Origin: DASZHJ01 sp035581425
GTDB taxonomy: Bacteria > Pseudomonadota > Alphaproteobacteria > ATCC43930 > CGMCC-115725
Direction: 5' to 3'
NCBI GenBank assembly: GCA_035581425.1
Contig: DATJVP010000137.1
Coordinates: 1 to 64,000 of the forward strand
Length of the DNA stretch: 64,000 nt
Below are positions 16,233-26,261 of the stretch, piece after piece. A model generated the notes under the pieces. That model was not told the origin of the DNA, searched no databases, and worked only from the letters and a program-made list of their open reading frames with translations. The number at the start of each line of letters is the position of its first letter. Position 1 is the first letter of the stretch. A program made the position numbers and the translations under genes.

Positions 16233-18554
16233 TCACGTTCCTTTTCTCGCGAGTGTTCGGCAGGCCTGCCAGACCTTGAGCGGCGTCGCGGGCATTTCGA
16301 GCGCAGCGCCCGGAAGCGCGTCGCCGATCGCATTCATGACGGCCGCGAGCGCGCCGGTCGTGCCGGCCTCGCCCACCCCCTTCACGCCGAGTGCATTGGT
16401 CTTGCACGGCACGGGATGCAGCGCCGAGACCAGCTCCGGGAACATATCCGCGCGCGGCATCGCATAGTCCATGAAGCTGCCCGCGAGGAGTTGCCCGCTC
16501 GCGCGGTCGTAGACCGCGTGCTCCGAGAGGACCTGGCCTACGCCTTGCGCGATCGCTCCCTGCACCTGGCCCTCGACGATGACCTGGTCGAGCACGGTGC
16601 CGCAATCGTCAACTGCCGTATAGCCAAGGAGCGTGACGACACCGGTCTCCGGGTCGATCTCGACCTCCGCGACATGGCAGCCGTTCGGAAAGGAATGCAC
16701 GACCTCGACGCCGAGCTGGCTATCAAGCCCGTTGCCCGCGGCCTTCGCGCGCTCGGCGACTTCGAGAAGCGAAATCCTCCGGTCGGTGCCGGCGATCTCG
16801 AAATTGCCGCCGGCATAGGTCAGGTCGGCCTCGGACGCCTCCAAGAATTGCGCCGCAAGCTTCCGGCCTTTGGTCAGCACGGCCGCGGCCGCATCTGCGA
16901 TCGCGACGCCCGAGGTCATCGCGCCGCGGGAGGCGACGGTGCCGGAGCCGGGGACGCCGTGGTCCGTATCTCCCTCGAGAACCACGAGGCTCGCGGCGGG
17001 CACATCGAGTCTCCGCGCGGCCAAGTCTCGGAATACCGTGCGATGCCCTTGCCCCGTCGACTGCGCGCCGAGCACGACGGCGATGGTGCCGTCGCCGGGG
17101 AAGCGGATCGCCGCGCTCTCCTGCGGCGCGCCTCCGGCGTGCTCGAGAAAACAGGATATGCCGAGACCGCGCCGCTTGCCTTCCGCCTCGGAGTGCGCGC
17201 GGCGCGCGGGAAATCCCGCGGCATCGGCCCGTGCGAGAGCCGCATCCACGATCGCTGCGAAATCGCCGCTATCGATGGTCGCGCCAAAGGGAGTTCGGTA
17301 GGGCAGCATCGCGGGCTCGATCAAGTTGCGCCGACGCAGAGTCACGCGATCGATCCCCGTCACTCCGGCGGCTTCGTCGATCAGGCGCTCGATGGCGTAA
17401 TTCGCCTCCGGCCGCCCGGCGCCGCGATAGGGACCGATCGGAGCGGTATTGCTGTAAATGCAGCGGATGCGCGTGAGGATGCGGGGGATGTGGTAGACGC
17501 AGGGAAGACAGCGCGCGAAATTCGAAGTCGAGATGAAGGCGCCTTGCGCGGTGAGGTAGGCTCCCATGCTCGCGAGCACCTCGACATCGAGCGCCAGGAA
17601 CTTGCCCGCGCGGTCGAGCGCGAGCGACATCGTCGTGATGGTGTCGCGCGCCTGGTTATCCATGAGGAAAGCTTCCGAGCGCGTCGAGAGCCAGCGCACC
17701 GGCCGGCCCAGCCGAAGCGCCGCGACCGCGACGGCCGCGTATTCGGGATAGGGTCCGGACTTCATCCCGAAGCCGCCGCCGACATCGCCGGTAATGACGC
17801 GGAGCCGTTCCTTCGGCAGGTTCAGGACGAGCGCCATCTGGTCCCGGAGCCCTGTCACTCCCTGCGAGCCGATATGGAGAGTGAGGCTTCCGGCATCGGG
17901 ACCGGGCTCGGCCGCGACGCCGCGAGGCTCCATCGAGGCCGCGACGATGCGCTGATTCACGACCGAGAGGCGCGCGGTGTAGGCGGCTGCCGCAAGCTGC
18001 GAGCGGATTTCCGCGGCAAGCGCCGCCTCGTCCCCTGCCGGCGCCACCCAATCGAGTGCGAGGTTTCCGGGTGCCGAGGGCCAAAGCTGCGGCGCCTCGG
18101 GCGCAGCCGCTTCGCGAAGATCGGTGACGGAGGGAAGCGGGTCGTAGTCGACCTCGACGAGCTCCGTCGCGTCGAGCGCGGCATTTTGGTCTTCCGCCAC
18201 GACGAGCGCCACTGCCTCGCCTGCGTGGCGCACGCGCTCGCCCGCGAGGGCAGGCCGCATCGGCGCCACAAGTGTCGTGCCGCCCCGTCCTGCCAGCGGC
18301 ATCGGCCGCGAGAGGTTGCCGATACCGGCCATGTCCGCCGCGGTGAGCACCGCAAGCACGCCCGGTGCCGCGCGCGCGGCCTCGACGCGGATCGAGCGGA
18401 TCGCAGCGTGCGCATGCGGCGAGCGCACGAAGCACGCCGTCGCCATGCGCGGTAGGCGCAGATCCCCGAGATAATTTCCCCGCCCGGACAACAGCTCCGC
18501 GTCCTCGACGCGGCCCTTGGACTTGCTTGCGGGTTCGGCGGCTTTGGGCGTCAT
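16233..18554 (-). CDS. Xanthine dehydrogenase/CoxL-family molybdopterin-binding large subunit
   Basis: 773 residues from the ATG at 18554 (AAGAGG about 10 nt upstream). Hallmarks are GRGNYLGDL and VRSPHAHA near the N-terminus, GDVGGGFGMK, PYRGAGRPEA (the CO dehydrogenase-type active loop, form II version without the Cys of true CoxL), GAQSTGQGH and the catalytic-Glu segment GVKGVGEAG. It hydroxylates a heterocycle or aldehyde using Mo-cytosine-dinucleotide cofactor. The usual FAD subunit and 2Fe-2S subunit genes are absent on both sides, which is unusual. The gene follows livF by 124 bp and precedes the amidohydrolase. Confidence 0.88.
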   Translation of the reverse strand: MTPKAAEPASKSKGRVEDAELLSGRGNYLGDLRLPRMATACFVRSPHAHAAIRSIRVEAARAAPGVLAVLTAADMAGIGNLSRPMPLAGRGGTTLVAPMRPALAGERVRHAGEAVALVVAEDQNAALDATELVEVDYDPLPSVTDLREAAAPEAPQLWPSAPGNLALDWVAPAGDEAALAAEIRSQLAAAAYTARLSVVNQRIVAASMEPRGVAAEPGPDAGSLTLHIGSQGVTGLRDQMALVLNLPKERLRVITGDVGGGFGMKSGPYPEYAAVAVAALRLGRPVRWLSTRSEAFLMDNQARDTITTMSLALDRAGKFLALDVEVLASMGAYLTAQGAFISTSNFARCLPCVYHIPRILTRIRCIYSNTAPIGPYRGAGRPEANYAIERLIDEAAGVTGIDRVTLRRRNLIEPAMLPYRTPFGATIDSGDFAAIVDAALARADAAGFPARRAHSEAEGKRRGLGISCFLEHAGGAPQESAAIRFPGDGTIAVVLGAQSTGQGHRTVFRDLAARRLDVPAASLVVLEGDTDHGVPGSGTVASRGAMTSGVAIADAAAAVLTKGRKLAAQFLEASEADLTYAGGNFEIAGTDRRISLLEVAERAKAAGNGLDSQLGVEVVHSFPNGCHVAEVEIDPETGVVTLLGYTAVDDCGTVLDQVIVEGQVQGAIAQGVGQVLSEHAVYDRASGQLLAGSFMDYAMPRADMFPELVSALHPVPCKTNALGVKGVGEAGTTGALAAVMNAIGDALPGAALEMPATPLKVWQACRTLARKGT

Positions 18555-18678
18555 TCCTCTAGTACCTCTTCTCATCAATGCGGAGTGACACTCTTGGAAC
18601 AAGTCCGGCCACGAGGCCTCATTGGCGCGAAAACGCGGGCGCTGCGCAACCGAAAACCGGCGAGACCGCGCGACTTCC

Positions 18679-19381
18679 TCAGAATATGCCGAGGTGCTGG
18701 CGGAGGTCTCGGCCGCTCCGCTGCAGCTCCTCGGCGCTGCCCGCGAGGGCGACGCGGCCGCTATTGAGGATCACGATGTCGTCGGCGATCTCGAGGACGA
18801 GCTTCGCGTTCTGCTCCACGAGCACGATCGAGAGGCCGCGCGCCTTGAGGCTGCGGATCGTCGCCATGACGTCCGCGACGATCTGCGGCGCCAGGCCCTC
18901 GGAGGGCTCGTCCATCAGGAGGACGCGGGGATTCATGGTGAGCGCGCGGCCGATCGCCAACATCTGCTGCTCGCCGCCGGAGAGATAGCCCGCGATCTGG
19001 TCCGACCTCTCGCGGAGCCGCGGAAAGGCAACGAAGACTTTCTCGATCGTCCAGGCGTCGGAGAGCCGGGAGCGCCGTGCGGCCACCGCGAGGTTTTCGC
19101 GCACGGTAAGGCTGCGGAAGATGCGGCGTCCCTGCGGCACCAGTGAGACGCCGGCGGCCGCGATATCCTCCGGCGCAGCACCCGCGAGATCCGCACCGAA
19201 GACCGAAACCGACCCTCGCCGTGGCGGCAGCAAACCCACGGCGACGTTGAGGCAGGTCGTCTTGCCTGCGCCGTTCCGTCCGAGGAGGCCCAGGAGCGTT
19301 CCCTCGCGAAGCCTCAGCGACACGCCCTGCAGCACGTGGCTATCCCCGTAGAAGGCGTCGATCGCGGACAGGCTGAGCGCG

Positions 19382-19392
<11 letters not shown>
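18679..19392 (-). CDS. livF: Branched-chain-type ABC transporter ATPase LivF
   Basis: 237 residues. Walker A LGRNGAGKTT, ABC signature LSGGEQQ and Walker B RVLLMDEPSEGL are present. The LVEQN loop is typical of LivF. No ATG fits; TTG at 19392 overlaps the 3' end of livG by 11 bp and gives the family's normal length. Partner ATPase of LivG for the permease pair LivH/LivM. The substrate is unlikely to be leucine; neighbouring catabolic enzymes suggest an aromatic or acid substrate. Confidence 0.88.
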
Positions 19393-20115
<723 letters not shown>

Positions 20116-20119
<4 letters not shown>

Positions 20120-21087
20120 GGGTTGCGCCCCGCGGCGCGAGAGGCCAGTGCCGCGGGCGTGCCCCGCGCCATGCGCCAGAGCCTGACCGAGCCGGGCACG
20201 AGGCCCTCGGGCATGAAGACGATGATTGCAACGAAGATCGCACCGAGCACCAGGTTCCAGCGTTCGATGTAGGCGCTGGCGACGGTTTTCATCGCGGTCA
20301 CCAGCGCCGCTCCGAAGATGGGACCCAGCAGCGTGCCGCTGCCACCGGAGATCACCATCAGCAACACCTCCGCGGAGGCGTTGAGCTGCAGGAGCTGCGG
20401 GCTCACGAACTTGTGGTAGTAGCAGTAGAGGAGCCCCGCCGAGCCGGTCCAGAAGCCTGAGAACAGGAAGGCGAGGAAACGGATGAGCCAGACGTTGTAG
20501 CCGAGCGCATTCATCCGCCGCGGCTGGTCGCGAGTGCCGCGAAGGCTGGCTCCCAGGGGCGAGCGCACGAAGACGCTCATGGTTGCGATCGCGAGCAGGA
20601 AGGCTGCGAGCACGAAGAGGTAGAAGGCGTTCGCGCCTTCGAGCGAGAGACCAGCAAGCGTCGGGCGTGCCGGCAGGTTGATGCCGTTGTCGCCGTTCGT
20701 GAGCGAGATCCAGCGATAGGCGATGCCCCAGACGATTTGCCCCAGCGCGAGCGTGATCATCAAGAAGCCGATGCCGGTTGCGCGCAGAGCCAGCACCGCG
20801 AAGACGGCGGAGATCGCGAGTGTCGTCGCGACCGCGCCTGCGGCGGCAGCGGCGTCACTGGCGCCCGAGGCTGCGAACCAGGCAGCGGCGTAGGCGGCGA
20901 CGCCGAAGAGCCCGGCATGACCGAGCGACACGAGTCCCGCGTAGCCCACGAGGACGTTGAGACCGAGGGCGAAGATCGCGTAGATCACGATCTGGCTCGC
21001 AATGTTGACGTAGAAAGTGTTGTCAACCCAAAGCGGAAGCGTGGCGAGTGCCAGGAGCGCGAGCGCTGCCGCGAGGGCCTTGCTCAC
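20116..21087 (-). CDS. livM: Branched-chain-type ABC transporter permease LivM
   Basis: 323 residues from GTG at 21087, which overlaps the livH stop as GTGA. About eight to ten membrane helices; NVLVGYAGLVSLGHAGLFG is the LivM signature, and the conserved segment GTRDQPRRMNALGYNV is the cytoplasmic coupling region. The open frame extends much further upstream, but that part is antisense to livH codon structure and is excluded. Confidence 0.9.
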
Positions 21088-21947
21088 AAGGGCTTCCGGC
21101 CGAAGAGGCCCTGTGGCCGCAGCACCAAAATCAGCAGCATCGGCAGGAAGAGGATGATGTAGGAAAGCTCCGGCAGCTTCGCCTGGCCGAAATTGTAGAG
21201 AAAGGCGATGACGAAGCTGCCGACGAGCGAGCCGATGAGGCTGCCGGCGCCGCCGAGGATCACCACGATGAGCGCGAGCGGCAGCATGTCGCTGTCGAGA
21301 CCGGGCGAGACGGAGATCAGGATCGGCCCTCCGATCACGCCCGCGAAACCCGCGAGGCCCGCGCCGAGGCAGAAGACGGCGGTGAATAGCCGGGAGACGC
21401 GGATCCCCATGACGCGTGCAATCTGCGCGTCGTCGACCCCGGCTCGGATCATCGCGCCGAGCCGCGTGCGCTCGAGCATGAGCCAAAGCGCGGCGGCGAT
21501 CACGACGGCAATCAGGACCAGGACGAGGCGGTAAGTCGGGAAGGCGAAGCTCAGGATCGGGATCCGGCCCGAGAGCGCTGCCGGCGCGTCGAGCGGGATG
21601 GGATCGCCGCCCCAGCGCATCAGGCAGAGATCCGCGATCATGAAGGAGAGGCCCAGGGTGAGCAGCACCTGCGCGAGCTCCTGTCCCTGCAGGCGCCGAA
21701 GCAGGAGGCGCTCGATCGCGCCGCCGAGCGCCGCAATGGCGAGGCCGCTCAGCAGCGCCGAGGTCCAGAAATCGAAACCGAGCCCCAGCAGCGTCACGCC
21801 GACATAGGCCCCCAGCATGAAGAAGGAGCCATGCGTGAGGTTCGGAATCCGCATCAGTCCGAAGATGAGCGAGAAGCCAGCGGAGAGCAGGAAGAGGAGG
21901 CCGCCGAAGGAGACGCTGTTGATCGCCAGCAGCACCCAAAGGCTCAT
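21084..21947 (-). CDS. livH: Branched-chain-type ABC transporter permease LivH
   Basis: 287 residues, hydrophobic throughout. The GFSLIFGLMRIPNLTHGSFF segment near the N-terminus and the coupling segment AGVDDAQIARVMGI are LivH features; the C-terminus ends in LRPQGLFGRKPL. It starts 37 bp after the substrate-binding protein gene. Confidence 0.9.
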   Translation of the reverse strand: MSLWVLLAINSVSFGGLLFLLSAGFSLIFGLMRIPNLTHGSFFMLGAYVGVTLLGLGFDFWTSALLSGLAIAALGGAIERLLLRRLQGQELAQVLLTLGLSFMIADLCLMRWGGDPIPLDAPAALSGRIPILSFAFPTYRLVLVLIAVVIAAALWLMLERTRLGAMIRAGVDDAQIARVMGIRVSRLFTAVFCLGAGLAGFAGVIGGPILISVSPGLDSDMLPLALIVVILGGAGSLIGSLVGSFVIAFLYNFGQAKLPELSYIILFLPMLLILVLRPQGLFGRKPL

Positions 21948-21984
21948 CTCCGCGACCCCCGCAGCCGCGCTGCGCGCGCGGCCC

Positions 21985-23211
21985 TCAGATTTTCGCGGGG
22001 GTGGCGTCGCGCGAGTAGACCGGCGCCGCCAGGTATTTCTGCTCGTCGTAGGTCCAGAATTGGCTCACCTTGTCGTAGGTCTTGACGATGGTGTTGACGA
22101 GCTTGCCGTCCTTGCGGTCGAGCCGGCGGATGAAGACGCTGCCCACGACGTTGCCGAGATGGTCGAATTGGAGTGCGCCGCGCGGCGTGTCCGTCAGCGA
22201 GACCGCGCGGAGCGTATCGATGAGTGCCTGCTTGTCTTCGGTCTTGCCGCCGGTCTTGGCGAGCGCCGCCTCTATGCACATGCCGCTGATATAGAGCCCA
22301 GCGGAGTAGCCGCCGGGGACCACCTCGAATTCCTTGGCCATTCCAGCAACGAAGCGCTTGTTGCTCTCGGTCTCGATCGCGGGCGAATACCAGGACGCGG
22401 ATATCGCGCCCACGGCTTCCTCGCCAAGCGCCTTCAGCACGGCGTCGTCGTATGCGGTCCAGCCTCCGAGCCGCGGATATTTGAGGCCGATATCGGCATA
22501 TTGCTTGTTGAACTTCACGGGATTGGAGCCCGCGAAGCCGTTGTAGACGCAGTCGACGTCCGCGATCTGCGCGAGGAAGGGCGTGTAGTCCGCAGTGACG
22601 AGCGGCGGCCAAAGTTTCTGCACGACCTTGCCGCCCAGGTCCTCGAAAACGCGCTGGAAGCCGCCTTCCTGCTCGTAGCCGAAGGCGAAATCCTCGCTGA
22701 TGGTCGCCGCGCGCTTGAGCTTCATCTCCTTGGCGGCGTAGTCGCCCAGGGGGTGGCAGCACTGGGAGGAGGTCGCGGAGGCGCGGATGAAGAAGGGGTT
22801 GGGTTTGCGCTGCGTCATGTCATCCGCGGCGGCAAGACTCAGCAGCGGCACCTTCGCCTGCGCGACGTAGTCGGTGATCGCGAGGAGTTCGAAGGCAGCG
22901 AGCGGGCCGCAGATGAAGTCGACCTTGTCGCGCTCGACGAGTTCCTGCGCTTTGGTCTTGGCGCCTGCTGGGTTTCCGCCGGTGTCCGCCACCACGAGCT
23001 CGACCTTGCGTCCCGCGAGCGTGCTGTTCCTGTCCTTGAGGAACAGAGTGAATCCCTGTTCCATCTGGATGCCGCCTTGGGCGAGGGGGCCGGTCTTGAC
23101 GGTAAGGAGGCCGATACGCGCCGGTGCAGCCTGTGCAATCGCCGGCGCCAGCGGCAGCGCCGCGACGCTCGTTCCCGCAAGGAATGCACGACGGCTCAAT
23201 CGAAACGGCAT
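21985..23211 (-). CDS. Branched-chain-type ABC transporter substrate-binding protein (peripla_BP_6)
   Basis: 408 residues from ATG with a strong ribosome site (GGGAGGAGG). The N-terminus (RLSRRAFLAGTSVAALPLAP, cut near AIAQA) is a twin-arginine-like signal, unusual for this family. The type I periplasmic fold starts with RIGLLTVKTGPLAQGG. It is the first gene of livHMGF and probably of the unit that continues through the hydroxylase and amidohydrolase. Its promoter region is shared with the divergent LLM oxidoreductase and holds a palindrome at 23352-23365. Confidence 0.88.
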   Translation of the reverse strand: MPFRLSRRAFLAGTSVAALPLAPAIAQAAPARIGLLTVKTGPLAQGGIQMEQGFTLFLKDRNSTLAGRKVELVVADTGGNPAGAKTKAQELVERDKVDFICGPLAAFELLAITDYVAQAKVPLLSLAAADDMTQRKPNPFFIRASATSSQCCHPLGDYAAKEMKLKRAATISEDFAFGYEQEGGFQRVFEDLGGKVVQKLWPPLVTADYTPFLAQIADVDCVYNGFAGSNPVKFNKQYADIGLKYPRLGGWTAYDDAVLKALGEEAVGAISASWYSPAIETESNKRFVAGMAKEFEVVPGGYSAGLYISGMCIEAALAKTGGKTEDKQALIDTLRAVSLTDTPRGALQFDHLGNVVGSVFIRRLDRKDGKLVNTIVKTYDKVSQFWTYDEQKYLAAPVYSRDATPAKI

Positions 23212-23351
23212 GACCTCCTCCCTGCTGCGCCTCCTTTGCGGAAGCGGCCTTCTTCATTTGCGTGGCATGATGCGGGACCCTGCGCGGCGCCGTCTAGCGA
23301 AAAATCCGTGAGCGGACATTGCATCCCGGCGCCGTCGATTGACCCTAGACC

Positions 23352-23365
23352 TTATCAAGTGATAA
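23352..23365. promoter_or_regulatory. Palindromic operator candidate TTATCA-AG-TGATAA
   Basis: Perfect 6-bp arms with a 2-bp centre, 30 bp before the LLM oxidoreductase start and about 140 bp before the divergent transporter start. A TetR-family gene lies in the plus-strand unit (26261-26929) and is a natural candidate to bind it (inference). Confidence 0.45.
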
Positions 23366-23395
23366 AGACGGCTGACGCTCGAGGGAGGCATTTCG

Positions 23396-24481
23396 ATGAA
23401 GCTCGGCTACTTCACCATGCCGCTGCACCCGCCGAGCCGCGATTATACGCAGACCCTGAAGGAGGACCGAGAGGCGATCGTGCTCGCGGACAGCCTCGGC
23501 TATGAAGAGGCCTTCGTGGGCGAGCACGTCACCGACCAGGCCGAGACCATTACCTCTTGCCTGATGTTCATCGCGAGCTTGATGAGCGAGACCAAGCGCA
23601 TAAAGCTCGGCAGCGGCACCGTCAATCTCCCGAACAGCCATCCCGCTGCGGTGGCGGCGCAGGTCGCGATGGTCGATCATCTCCTGGAGGGGCGGTTCCT
23701 CCTGGGGATCAGCCCTGGCGGCTTACGCTCGGATGCCGAGGTCTTCGGCAATCTCGACGCCGACCGCACCGCTATGTTCGTGGAGGCGATCGACATGATC
23801 CTCAAGATCTGGTCGACGCCCGCGCCATACGATCTCGTTGGCAATTACTGGAAGATCACGACCGCGCGCACCCTCGACGCCGAGATCGGACAGGGCGTCA
23901 TCCTCAAACCCTACCAGAAGCCGCATCCGCCGATCGTGGTGACGGTGGTGGCGCCCTTCTCGAAGGGCGTCATCTCCGCGGCCGAGCGCGGTTGGACGCC
24001 GATCTCCGCGAACTTCCTGCAGCCGCCTTGGGTGGGCTCGCATTGGCCGATGTATGAGCAGGGCTGCAGGAATGTCGGCCGCGCGGCGCGCCGCAGCGAC
24101 TGGCGCGTCGCCAAGAGCATCTTCGTCGCCGAGGATGCCGCGACCGCCAAACGTTACGCCTTGGGCGAAGGGAGTCCCTATCGCTTCTACTACCGCAATC
24201 TCATGCGCAAGCTCATCGGCAATGGCCGGCCGGAGCTCTTCAAGCGCGACCGCTCCATGCCGGACGGCGACATCACGCTCGACTATGTCGTGGATTCCCT
24301 TGTGCTCTGCGGCACTGTCGACAGCGTGGTCGAGCAGCTCCTCGAGTTCCGCGCCTCCATCGGAGATTTTGGCACGCTCCTTTACGCGGGCCACGACTGG
24401 GCCGATCCCGTTCTCGCTCGACGCTCGATGGAGCTGATGGCGACGGAAGTGATGCCGCGCCTGAACAAGGCGATTGGTTGA
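23396..24481 (+). CDS. LLM-class flavin-dependent oxidoreductase (luciferase-like)
   Basis: 361 residues with ribosome site GAGGGAGG. The luciferase-like TIM barrel shows MKLGYFTMPLHPP at the N-terminus, EEAFVGEHV, GSGTVNLPNSHP, GRFLLGISPGG, and a C-terminal VDSLVLCGTVDSVVEQL block typical of bacterial luciferase-like monooxygenases. It uses reduced flavin from a separate reductase to oxygenate an organic substrate. First gene of a plus-strand unit with the CocE-type hydrolase, TetR and the dehydrogenase. Confidence 0.88.
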   Translation: MKLGYFTMPLHPPSRDYTQTLKEDREAIVLADSLGYEEAFVGEHVTDQAETITSCLMFIASLMSETKRIKLGSGTVNLPNSHPAAVAAQVAMVDHLLEGRFLLGISPGGLRSDAEVFGNLDADRTAMFVEAIDMILKIWSTPAPYDLVGNYWKITTARTLDAEIGQGVILKPYQKPHPPIVVTVVAPFSKGVISAAERGWTPISANFLQPPWVGSHWPMYEQGCRNVGRAARRSDWRVAKSIFVAEDAATAKRYALGEGSPYRFYYRNLMRKLIGNGRPELFKRDRSMPDGDITLDYVVDSLVLCGTVDSVVEQLLEFRASIGDFGTLLYAGHDWADPVLARRSMELMATEVMPRLNKAIG

Positions 24482-24518
24482 AAAAGGGAAATACGAAAAA
24501 GGAAAGCCTTAGCGGGCA

Positions 24519-26261
24519 ATGACCACCGAATACCGTGACGGGATGGCGATCGATTGGGATGTGCCGGTCGAGATGGACGACGGGCTCACCCTGCGCGCGG
24601 ACGTCTTCCGGCCGGCGCAGAACGGCCGCTACCCGGTGCTGTTGACCTACGGCCCCTATGCGAAAGGCCTCGCCTTCCAGCAGGGTTATCCCAGCGCCTG
24701 GACCCGGATGGTCGAGCAGCATCCCGACGTGACCGAGGGCTCCTCGAACAAATATCAGAATTGGGAGGTGGTGGACCCCGAGAAATGGATCCCGGAAGGC
24801 TACGTCTGCGTCCGCGTGGACTCCCGGGGCTGCGGCAGATCGCCCGGCTACATCGACCATTTCTCGCCGCGGGAGACGCACGACTTTTACCTCTGCATTG
24901 AATGGGCCGGCGTCCAGAGCTGGAGCAACGGCAAGGTTGGCCTCTCGGGCATCTCCTATTACGCAATCAACCAGTGGCACGTAGCCTCCTTGCAGCCGCC
25001 GCATCTCGCGGCCATGTGCGTCTGGGAGGGCGCCGCGGATTGGTATCGCGACATGACGCATCACGGCGGCATCCTCTGTACGTTCTGGGAGAACTGGTAC
25101 GACATGCAGGTGAAGACCGTGCAGCACGGGCTCGGCTCGCGCGGCCCCCGGAGCGCGGTCACGGGCGATCTCGTCTGCGGGCCGGAGACGCTGTCGCCGG
25201 AGGAACTCGCGCGCAATCGCTGCGAATTCGGGCGCGAGATCGTTGCGCATGCCCTGGACGACGAGTACCACAAGGCGCGCTCGCCGGACTGGTCGAAGGT
25301 GACGGTCCCGTTCCTCTCGGCGGCCAATTGGGGCGGGCAGGGGCTGCACGCCCGCGGCAATTTCGAGGGTTACGTTCGCGCAGCCTCGCCGCAGAAATGG
25401 CTCGAGGCGCATGGGCTCGAGCATTGGACGCATTTCTATACGGACTACGGCGTCGGCCTGCAGAAGCGCTTCTTCGGGCATTTCCTGAAAGGCGAGGATA
25501 CCGGCTGGAGCGGTGAAGCTCGGGTGCGGCTGCAGGTGCGCCACGTCGATGGCTTCGTCGAGCGTTTCGAGGAGGATTGGCCGATACCGCGGACGCGCTG
25601 GACACGCCTCTACCTCGATCCCCGGGGCATGAGGCTTGCAACGGAAATCGGTGCGGTGAGCGAGGACCTCATCTTCGATGCCCAGGGAGACGGCCTCGAC
25701 TTTCTCGCGCCCCCGCTCGAGACGGAAACCGAGATTACTGGGCCCTCCGCGCTTAAGCTTTTTCTTTCCTCGAGCACCGAGGACGCGGACGTCTTCGCGG
25801 TATTGCGGGCCTTCGCGCCCGACGGGAGCGAGGTGGTCTTTCAGGGTGCGCTCGATCCGCACACGCCGCTGGGACAGGGCTGGCTCCGCGCCTCGCACCG
25901 CAAGCTCGATCCCGACCTCAGCCGCGAGTACCGGCCCTATCACAGCCACGACCAGGCTTGGCCGTTGCGGCCGGGGGAGGTGGTCGAGCTCGACATCGAG
26001 ATCTGGCCGACCTCGATCGTGCTGCCGAGGGGCTACCGCATCGGACTCAGCATTCGCGGCAGGGATTATGAGCATCCTCATTCCGGGGGCAGGCTTTCCA
26101 ACTTCAAGAACGAATTCCGGGGTTGCGGGCCTTTCCTGCACGACGACGCGAGAGACCGCCCGCCTCGATGCTTCGGAGGCACGACGACGCTCCACATCGC
26201 GCCCTATCGACCGACCTATTTGCTGCTGCCGATCGTCCCGCCCAAGGGAGGCGCAGCCTAG
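24519..26261 (+). CDS. CocE/NonD family hydrolase (X-Pro dipeptidyl-peptidase S15 type)
   Basis: 580 residues. The N-terminal alpha/beta-hydrolase domain has DGLTLRADVFRP, RVDSRGCGRSPG (oxyanion side) and the nucleophile elbow GLSGISYYA. A C-terminal jelly-roll domain contains the IGLSIRGRDYEHP region. Members cleave esters or amides, as in cocaine esterase and glutaryl acylase. The gene has 37 bp to the LLM gene upstream and its stop overlaps the GTG of the TetR gene. Confidence 0.88.
   Translation: MTTEYRDGMAIDWDVPVEMDDGLTLRADVFRPAQNGRYPVLLTYGPYAKGLAFQQGYPSAWTRMVEQHPDVTEGSSNKYQNWEVVDPEKWIPEGYVCVRVDSRGCGRSPGYIDHFSPRETHDFYLCIEWAGVQSWSNGKVGLSGISYYAINQWHVASLQPPHLAAMCVWEGAADWYRDMTHHGGILCTFWENWYDMQVKTVQHGLGSRGPRSAVTGDLVCGPETLSPEELARNRCEFGREIVAHALDDEYHKARSPDWSKVTVPFLSAANWGGQGLHARGNFEGYVRAASPQKWLEAHGLEHWTHFYTDYGVGLQKRFFGHFLKGEDTGWSGEARVRLQVRHVDGFVERFEEDWPIPRTRWTRLYLDPRGMRLATEIGAVSEDLIFDAQGDGLDFLAPPLETETEITGPSALKLFLSSSTEDADVFAVLRAFAPDGSEVVFQGALDPHTPLGQGWLRASHRKLDPDLSREYRPYHSHDQAWPLRPGEVVELDIEIWPTSIVLPRGYRIGLSIRGRDYEHPHSGGRLSNFKNEFRGCGPFLHDDARDRPPRCFGGTTTLHIAPYRPTYLLLPIVPPKGGAA

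Noticed and set aside
16191..18455. A 754-codon open frame antisense to the CoxL-like gene
   Set aside because: The CoxL-like protein has all molybdopterin motifs in order; the antisense product has no domain.
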